Shown here piece after piece: positions 58,444 through 64,000 of a stretch of 64,000 nucleotides of DNA (the stretch's first letter is position 1; each line of letters begins with the position of its first letter). The notes beneath the pieces were generated by a model, which was given only the letters and a program-made list of their open reading frames with translations, was not told the origin of the DNA and made no database searches. The DNA comes from Aquiflexum sp. TKW24L (GTDB taxonomy: Bacteria; Bacteroidota; Bacteroidia; Cytophagales; Cyclobacteriaceae). The stretch is taken from the NCBI RefSeq assembly GCF_023502205.1, contig NZ_JAMFLG010000021.1:1-64000 (forward strand), given 5' to 3'. The position numbers were made by a program, and so were the translations under genes.

Positions 58444-61149
58444 TCAACCTGTGTTTTTCAAACCGCTTGAAAGAGAATTAATCATACTGAGGAGCTTTAC
58501 CAACATCTTGTCTTTTTCTGCACTGTTGTCATCCATTTCCCTCCACTGCTTCAGGTAGTTGATATGCAGCTTGTGGAGGATTTTCAGCTTTCCTTCTCTC
58601 CATTTCAGGTTGTCGTATTGCCCTTCCCTTCTGAAGGCAGCAGGTTCGTCAAAAAGCTCCCCGATCAGCCTAAAGCCATTTTCATAATCCTTCAGAATCT
58701 TATCCATAAACAAGTCTCTATCCGCTGCATTCCGAACAAGTTCTGCATATAGCTTCATCATTTCGACATGCGAGAGGATCAGGTTGGTTTCTGTCTGAAT
58801 GATCAAAAACTTGAAAAAAGTCCAATCATTGACCATCTTTTTCAAATCATGAAAAGCTTCGGGTCTTTCTTCCTTCAGCTTTTTCAAAGCTTCCCCAAGT
58901 CCATACCAACCCGTAAGTGTAATCCTTGAAAGGTTCCAGCTAAACACCCAAGGAATCGCCCGCAAGTCCGCGAGCGTCCGGGTACCTGTTCTCCTAACAG
59001 GCCTCGAACCGATTTTACTTTTTTCCAATACATCTATACAAGTTGCTTTGCTGTAAAAATCGATAAAGCCCGGTGTTTCAATAAAATCTTTGTAGTGCTC
59101 AAATGATTTTTTGGACAAAAACTCCATGGTTTCAAATGGAAACGTCGCATCGCTTGTATTGTGTTTGCTTTGGATAGTTTGCTTGGCCACACCGGAGGTC
59201 AAGGCATTCAGGTTGTAGGTGGCTGTCAGAGGATTTCCAAATTGCTGCGCGACAGTTTCTCCCTGTACCGTAATTTTGATGGTGCTGTTCACCGTATTGG
59301 CTGGCATACTTTCCAAAAACCGGTGGTACTTTCCTCCACCCCTACTGATAGTTCCTCCTGTTCCATGAAAAAAGTAAACGCCTGTATTGTTTTTTCTACC
59401 CACTTCCGCCAGCTTTATTTCTGCTTTGAAAAGGTTCCACTTACTGGCAATCGTACCCCCATCTTTGTTGCTGTCGCTATAGCCCAACATCACTTCCTGT
59501 TGGTTTGAAATGCCGGCAGCCCGTTGCCGGGTAAGGGGATGTTGGAGAAATTTGTCCAAGATCCCAGGGCCGTTATGAAGGTCTTCGATGGTTTCCAACA
59601 GGGGAACCACCTTGATATGGGTATTGAGCAATTGGGTCTCGCGCATCAACAGGTAAACCACAAGCAGGTCACTGAGTGTTCTCGTCATACTGATGATAAA
59701 AGAACCAATACCCTCCGAGCCATATTGGTTGATATGATGCCGGACGACTCTGTAACAGTCCAACACATTGTCTGCTTCAGCTCCATAGGACACTGTAGTG
59801 TCTGTAATCAGGGAATGACTTTGCAGAATTTTGTTGAGATAGGCCACCCGTTTTTCTTCTTCCCAATTTGCAAAATCAAAATCTTTCTCGCCATTTGATT
59901 GCAAAATTTGGGAGACGGCTTTGTCATGAAAAGCACTGTTTTGTCTGATGTCCAATTTGGCAAGGTGGAATCCAAAGCAATGAACAGCGCGCTCAATCGG
60001 AAAAAGTAAATCTTCAGCTATCCCCTGCAAACCATTTTCATTGAGTATTGCTCTTAAGGATTTCAGGTCTTCTGTTAAGGTTTTACTAGACCTATAATGT
60101 GACTCACTGTCTGCATTTTTTTCAGAAATGGTATTCTCCAATTGCAATAGCATCAGGCTTGCAAATTGTCTCCAAGGCTCATAAGGGTTCCTTTGTACTG
60201 CCTTCTCTCCTACTTCGCCCAATGCTTTTGATTTTTTCATCACCGCTTCCGACAATAGAAATGGCACAGGATTGCTGACGGCAGATACGGAAAGTTTGCT
60301 AGCCAAAATCCCCAGTTGCGATTTGATCAGCGAAAGGGCAGCATGTCTGTGAAGCAACAGCGTTTCCTGCGTGATTCCGGGTGTGACAAAAGGATGCCCG
60401 TCTCTGTCCCCGCCCACCCAACTTCCGAAATGGATTTTGGGAAAAGAATCCGGGTTTTTAATTTTATGCGGGTCAAACCCCATTGCAATCCAAGAACCCT
60501 TGAGTTGCTGGTCACTTTTTTCCAAAACGGTTGGAAAAATGTTTCTCAGGTAATAAACGGTGTTTGCCCTTTCGTCCCGGATATTGGGTTTTTCGAGGTA
60601 AATCTCTCCTGTTCGCCACCATCTCTCTAAGAGGTGGATGATCTTTGCTTCAATCAAATTTTGCTCGAGCTTGCTGAGGGACACATTTTCCCGTTGTACC
60701 AAAAGCAAATACAATTCCCGGTGGATTTCTATCACAGTGACCCTTTTGGCTTCTGTGGGATGTGCCGTCAGTACCGGTATCACACTTGCCTGGGAGATGG
60801 CATGGAGCATTTCGTCCTCTGCAATGCCTTGGTCTTTCCAGATTTTAAAAGCCTCCGCCCATGAACCCCTGATGGATGTGATATCGTCCTGGTTTTCCAT
60901 TTTCCTCCGGTATTGGGTCGCAGCATTTTCTTCCACCATGGTCATCAGCTGAAAGTAAATACTGAGCGATTGGATCACCTTATCGATGGGTAGCGCGTTG
61001 TCATCGATTCCCGCAAAATCCTCTGGATGGCTATTGATCAAAGGAATGATGTCATGCTCGTGGATCCGGTGTAGCATTTCTACATAACAGCCAATCAAAA
61101 AATTTCTGCTTTCGGTGACATTCTGGAAGGGACTCTCTTGCTTAATCAT
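58444..61149 (-). CDS. ppc: phosphoenolpyruvate carboxylase
   Basis: The 901-residue protein has full family length. Conserved sites are VLTAHPTEAKRVTVIEIHREL near residue 150 (catalytic His), FFHGTGGTISRGGG near 590, GSRPVRRTG and LRAIPWVFSWNLSRI near 705, and the terminal LKNTG that ends at the active site in PEPC. It carboxylates PEP to oxaloacetate, replenishing the TCA cycle. The sequence is intact and the gene is monocistronic; the repeat-rich region lies just downstream of its stop. The family is certain. Confidence 0.97.
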   Translation of the reverse strand: MIKQESPFQNVTESRNFLIGCYVEMLHRIHEHDIIPLINSHPEDFAGIDDNALPIDKVIQSLSIYFQLMTMVEENAATQYRRKMENQDDITSIRGSWAEAFKIWKDQGIAEDEMLHAISQASVIPVLTAHPTEAKRVTVIEIHRELYLLLVQRENVSLSKLEQNLIEAKIIHLLERWWRTGEIYLEKPNIRDERANTVYYLRNIFPTVLEKSDQQLKGSWIAMGFDPHKIKNPDSFPKIHFGSWVGGDRDGHPFVTPGITQETLLLHRHAALSLIKSQLGILASKLSVSAVSNPVPFLLSEAVMKKSKALGEVGEKAVQRNPYEPWRQFASLMLLQLENTISEKNADSESHYRSSKTLTEDLKSLRAILNENGLQGIAEDLLFPIERAVHCFGFHLAKLDIRQNSAFHDKAVSQILQSNGEKDFDFANWEEEKRVAYLNKILQSHSLITDTTVSYGAEADNVLDCYRVVRHHINQYGSEGIGSFIISMTRTLSDLLVVYLLMRETQLLNTHIKVVPLLETIEDLHNGPGILDKFLQHPLTRQRAAGISNQQEVMLGYSDSNKDGGTIASKWNLFKAEIKLAEVGRKNNTGVYFFHGTGGTISRGGGKYHRFLESMPANTVNSTIKITVQGETVAQQFGNPLTATYNLNALTSGVAKQTIQSKHNTSDATFPFETMEFLSKKSFEHYKDFIETPGFIDFYSKATCIDVLEKSKIGSRPVRRTGTRTLADLRAIPWVFSWNLSRITLTGWYGLGEALKKLKEERPEAFHDLKKMVNDWTFFKFLIIQTETNLILSHVEMMKLYAELVRNAADRDLFMDKILKDYENGFRLIGELFDEPAAFRREGQYDNLKWREGKLKILHKLHINYLKQWREMDDNSAEKDKMLVKLLSMINSLSSGLKNTG

Positions 61150-61351
61150 AACCCAATCTCGTTAATTTGCTAACACAAAAATCAATAGTAGAAAAATAGA
61201 TTTAGATAGCTTATAAAACAAGAATACTTTTTTATTCCAGTGTGAATTAAAGGTTAATTATTGTCTGCCTGAGTGGACGCTATATTTAATTCAAAATTCA
61301 TAATTCTGAATTATACACCTTTCACCCCTACCTAATACTACATCCCGAAAA

Positions 61352-63058
61352 TTACTTTCTAGCAAAAATCACCTGTATCACCATCGAAAATCCCATCACA
61401 AAAATACACCCAATGGCATTATACCATAAAAACCCGATGTCAATCGGAATCCCAAAAAGCGATTCACCGTTTTTCCAATGGATCAACAAAATCAAAGCTT
61501 GGGAAATTAATGCAGCGATAAATACCGCATGTCCCTTCACCCACTTCAAATAAAAACCTACAAGGAAGATGCCCAAGATCGTCCCATAAAAGAGTGAACC
61601 AAGCAGGTTGACAGCTTGGATCAGGTTTTCAAACAGGGATGCATAGATGGCAAAGAGGATCGCAAAGCCGCCCCACAATGCTGTAAACCACTTAGAGGAA
61701 ACCATATAGTGGTATTGGCTTGCATTCTTCACGATAGAGCGTTTGTACATGTCTATGGTCGTGGTCGTTCCTAAGGAGTTGAACTCTGAAGCGGAAGAAG
61801 ACATAGCAGCACTGAAGATCACAGCAAAAAGTAACCCGATAATGCCTTTTGGTAGGTAATCCATCACAAAGCGCATAAAGATATAATCCGTATCCCTAGT
61901 GACTGCAGCTGCGTCATTGCGGACGATCAGGTCTTTCACTTCATTGCGGATAGTTTCCTGGTATTGGCTTTTCTTTTGGATACCGTCTTTGGCCATCCCT
62001 ATACCTGTTTCATCTTCTGCCTCTACAGCTTTGAGCAAGGATTGGATGTCTTTGCTCTTTTCCTGAAAAACCTGCGTAAACTCATCCTGCAAAAACCTGT
62101 AGTCTTCCTTCAGCGCACTGTTTTCCAGTTGCTCGGTCTGTTGTTTGTTGAACACGACCGGTGGTTGGAAAAACTGATAGAATACAAACACCATCACGCC
62201 GATAAAGAGGATGACAAACTGCATCGGAACCTTGAGCAGGCCGTTCATCATCAGACCCATCCTGCTTTGTGTGAGTGAACTTGCTGAAAGGTATCGCTGC
62301 ACCTGCGATTGGTCTGTTCCAAAGTAGGAAAGAAAGAGAAACAATGCTGCGGTCATACCAGACCAAAAATTATAGCGGTCGGACCAGTTAAACTCAAAGT
62401 TGACCACGTTGAGTTTTTCCATTTTGCCCGCCACATGCAGGGCTTCGGTAAACTTCACCGGAAGCATATAGATGACCAGAATTCCTGCCAAAAGCATTCC
62501 CCCCATCATCACACCCATTTGTTGCTTTTGGGTAATGGATACAGCTTTGGTACCGCCGGAAACGGTGTAGATAATCACCAGCACCCCAATAAAAATACAG
62601 GTGAAGGTAAGGTTCCAATTCAACAAAGTCGAAAGTATAATCGCCGGAGCATAGATCGTAATCCCTGCCGCCAAGCCTCTTTGAACCAAAAAAAGAAAAG
62701 CTGCCAAGGTCCTCGTCTTCAAGTCAAATCTAGTCTCCAAAAACTCATAGGCAGTATAAACTTTCAGTTTGTAATATATTGGAAGGAAAGTAACAGAAAG
62801 GATAATCATTGCCAATGGCAAACCAAAGTAAAACTGGATAAAGCGCATCCCATCCTCATAGGCTTGGCCTGGTGTACTCAAAAAGGTGATAGCCGAGGCC
62901 TGGGTCGCCATGATAGAAAGTCCGATGGTCCACCAATTCATATTGGTATTCCCACGAATATAGCTATCCATATCCTGCTTCCCTCTCGTCTTATACACAC
63001 CATATCCAACGATGGCCAACAAGGTTCCGAAAAGTACAATCCAGTCTAAGCCACTCAT
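61352..63058 (-). CDS. sodium:solute symporter (SSS family)
   Basis: The 568-residue protein has about 13 transmembrane helices and the SSS signature region: SAITFLSTPGQAYEDG, GTKAVSITQKQQMGVM, and SAAMSSSASEFNSLGTTTTIDMYK near residue 425. A hydrophilic, coiled-coil-like insertion of about 95 residues (about 300-395, EQLENSALKEDYRFLQDEF onward) lies between membrane helices. It imports a small solute with sodium. Its start overlaps the stop of a 33-residue gene (63055-63058), which in turn overlaps the PIG-L-type gene upstream, so all three are coupled. The substrate is unknown. Confidence 0.9.
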   Translation of the reverse strand: MSGLDWIVLFGTLLAIVGYGVYKTRGKQDMDSYIRGNTNMNWWTIGLSIMATQASAITFLSTPGQAYEDGMRFIQFYFGLPLAMIILSVTFLPIYYKLKVYTAYEFLETRFDLKTRTLAAFLFLVQRGLAAGITIYAPAIILSTLLNWNLTFTCIFIGVLVIIYTVSGGTKAVSITQKQQMGVMMGGMLLAGILVIYMLPVKFTEALHVAGKMEKLNVVNFEFNWSDRYNFWSGMTAALFLFLSYFGTDQSQVQRYLSASSLTQSRMGLMMNGLLKVPMQFVILFIGVMVFVFYQFFQPPVVFNKQQTEQLENSALKEDYRFLQDEFTQVFQEKSKDIQSLLKAVEAEDETGIGMAKDGIQKKSQYQETIRNEVKDLIVRNDAAAVTRDTDYIFMRFVMDYLPKGIIGLLFAVIFSAAMSSSASEFNSLGTTTTIDMYKRSIVKNASQYHYMVSSKWFTALWGGFAILFAIYASLFENLIQAVNLLGSLFYGTILGIFLVGFYLKWVKGHAVFIAALISQALILLIHWKNGESLFGIPIDIGFLWYNAIGCIFVMGFSMVIQVIFARK

Positions 63059-63156
63059 GCGAAGTGATGGGTTAGCCAGTAAAAAAAGACAATCAATCCG
63101 CCCAAAGTCAGCATCAGGCCTATATACCAGTTGTTCCAGTTGATGTTATCTTTCAT
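63055..63156 (-). CDS. 33-residue single-pass membrane protein
   Basis: The minus strand encodes MKDNINWNNWYIGLML..., with one hydrophobic helix (LMLTLGGLIVFFYWL) and a His-rich end THHFA. Its ATG (63156-63154) lies in the ATGA overlap with the stop of the upstream gene. Its TGA (63057-63055) lies in an ATGA overlap with the symporter start. This double overlap and the hydrophobic composition make it a real gene despite its size. It is probably a small partner subunit of the symporter. Confidence 0.8.
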   Translation of the reverse strand: MKDNINWNNWYIGLMLTLGGLIVFFYWLTHHFA

Positions 63157-64000
63157 TTTCCTTGCTCAATCAAGTTGACGAATAATTTGACAGCCCCGGG
63201 AACGCCCGCAGGCAGCTGACGGAACCAGGAAATCCCAGAATAGGTATAAGTACCCGCTCCATATTTGGTATGGATCAAAGAACCATGGAAGAATTCTTCC
63301 CCCGGATCTTGAAAAGCAATCGGGGCGCTGTAATTCGCATCCCAATTTGCAGTGAAGTAAAGTCCCCTTTCCTGCACCCATCCTTCAAAATCCTTTGCTG
63401 TGATTTTGTTTGGTCCAGCCAAAATCGGATATGAATAATCTACCTTAATCGGAGAATTTTCGACAGTCACCCTTTCTCTTGATATTGAAAATGGATAAGG
63501 GCCAAGATCTTTGGTCAGCAATGGTGAACCGGTATTGTACTGCACAATTAGGTTCCCGCCTTCTTTCACGTATTCCATCAATTGGTCCACATTGGATGCA
63601 AGGGCTTGATTGACATTGAATGCCCGGATACCAATGATTATTGTAGAAAAGGCCTTAAGCCTGTCTTTTCGGATATCGGAATCTTCCAGAATACTAACCT
63701 GATAGCCAAGGTTTTTCAGTAACCCGGCCACATCGTCTCCGGCACCGTTGATGTAACCGATCTTTTGACCGGATACTTTCAGGTCTGTTTTTACCACACC
63801 CAATGAGGTACTGGTAAAATAAGTCAGGTTGGGTATGTGTTTGTATGAAATCCTTTTGGTGTCCTGGTTGAATTCCCTGCCGTCTTTGGTCCTGAATGTC
63901 ACCAACACCTGCTTTTTCTCCTGATCAGAATCCAAAATGTCGAGGGTGTAGAGCGTCCTCTTTCTTCTTTCATCCTTTTCAGCGCTTACAATGCGGTAAT
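63153..64000 (-). CDS. C-terminal part of a PIG-L (LmbE)-type protein, cut by the window edge
   Basis: The frame is open to position 64000, and the window contains the last ~282 codons only. The visible part has a Gly-rich nucleotide-like loop (IGYINGAGDDVAGLLKNLGYQVSIL). A class I amidotransferase-like fold follows with IIGIRAFNVNQAL, VKEGGNLIVQYNTG and a C-terminal domain (GTYTYSGISWFRQLPAGVPGAVKLFVNLI). This matches the C-terminal region of large PIG-L deacetylase proteins of Bacteroidota that precede sodium symporters. The N-terminal deacetylase domain is outside the window. It is the first visible gene of a coupled three-gene unit. Confidence 0.75.
   Translation of the reverse strand, partial: YRIVSAEKDERRKRTLYTLDILDSDQEKKQVLVTFRTKDGREFNQDTKRISYKHIPNLTYFTSTSLGVVKTDLKVSGQKIGYINGAGDDVAGLLKNLGYQVSILEDSDIRKDRLKAFSTIIIGIRAFNVNQALASNVDQLMEYVKEGGNLIVQYNTGSPLLTKDLGPYPFSISRERVTVENSPIKVDYSYPILAGPNKITAKDFEGWVQERGLYFTANWDANYSAPIAFQDPGEEFFHGSLIHTKYGAGTYTYSGISWFRQLPAGVPGAVKLFVNLIEQGK

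Overview
The window looks like a chromosomal segment of a Bacteroidota bacterium, most likely order Cytophagales and plausibly family Cyclobacteriaceae. The evidence is AT-leaning intergenic DNA, -7 promoter boxes of the Bacteroidota form TAnnTTTG, almost no Shine-Dalgarno sequences, many lipoproteins and SPII/SPI secreted proteins, a TonB-dependent receptor, a secreted protein with a T9SS-like C-terminal region, a fused ResB-CcsA cytochrome c maturation protein and several Bacteroidota-type conserved hypotheticals. The genus assignment is inference. No rRNA, tRNA, CRISPR array or complete insertion sequence was recognised.

Layout. 0.1-4.4 kb: dinB, pabB, a YceI lipoprotein, a gamma-class carbonic anhydrase-like protein and a small membrane protein. 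4.65-9.6 kb: a tight five-gene cassette with an esterase, an ATP-grasp ligase, a GCS2-type carboxylate-amine ligase, a class I glutamine amidotransferase and an apparently permuted ATP-grasp protein. It is probably a pathway for an unknown amide- or peptide-like metabolite. 9.6-18.4 kb: a degenerate NodB-like deacetylase, the three-subunit proton-translocating transhydrogenase (pntAA-pntAB-pntB), an aldose epimerase lipoprotein, an OmpA lipoprotein, a PqaA-like secreted protein and a fasciclin lipoprotein.

18.8-33.0 kb is a nitrite-ammonification and nitrosative-stress island. It holds nrfH-nrfA-porin-ccsBA, an Rrf2/NsrR-like Fe-S regulator, a methyltransferase, an OprC/NosA-like copper receptor, a Cys-containing small protein, NnrS, a stand-alone ScdA_N domain protein and a 598-residue Cys-rich protein of unknown function. 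A palindrome of the form GGATA-N4-TATCC, or a close variant, lies at the -7 boxes of the fasciclin gene, nrfH, the Rrf2 gene and the scdA_N-nnrS unit. This suggests one regulon that includes the fasciclin gene.

33.3-43.8 kb: a Gly-rich exported protein, a 0.6 kb non-coding stretch with a remarkable 22-bp perfect hairpin, an MBL-fold/rhodanese persulfide dioxygenase-like enzyme, a REP-like repeat array next to a truncated RAYT/IS200-type transposase, and a TetR-TolC-MFP-RND efflux operon with two matching operator-like palindromes.

44-47 kb: two blocks of ~250-300 bp imperfect tandem repeats bracket a RhuM/PLD-like gene. Related degenerate repeats recur at 37.4 kb and 57.6-58.4 kb.

47.0-55.1 kb: an eight-gene same-strand operon with a PqqD-like protein, an ATP-grasp ligase, a fold-type III PLP enzyme, a urea-transporter/M23-peptidase fusion, a YaiO-like outer-membrane barrel, a TPR protein, a monoheme cytochrome c and an exported-looking isoaspartyl methyltransferase. 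With the 4.65-9.6 kb cassette it is the best candidate for an undescribed system. 55.1-64.0 kb: a secreted T9SS-like protein, a DUF1456 protein, PEP carboxylase, a sodium/solute symporter, a 33-residue membrane protein linked by ATGA overlaps to both neighbours, and the C-terminal part of a PIG-L-type protein cut by the window edge.
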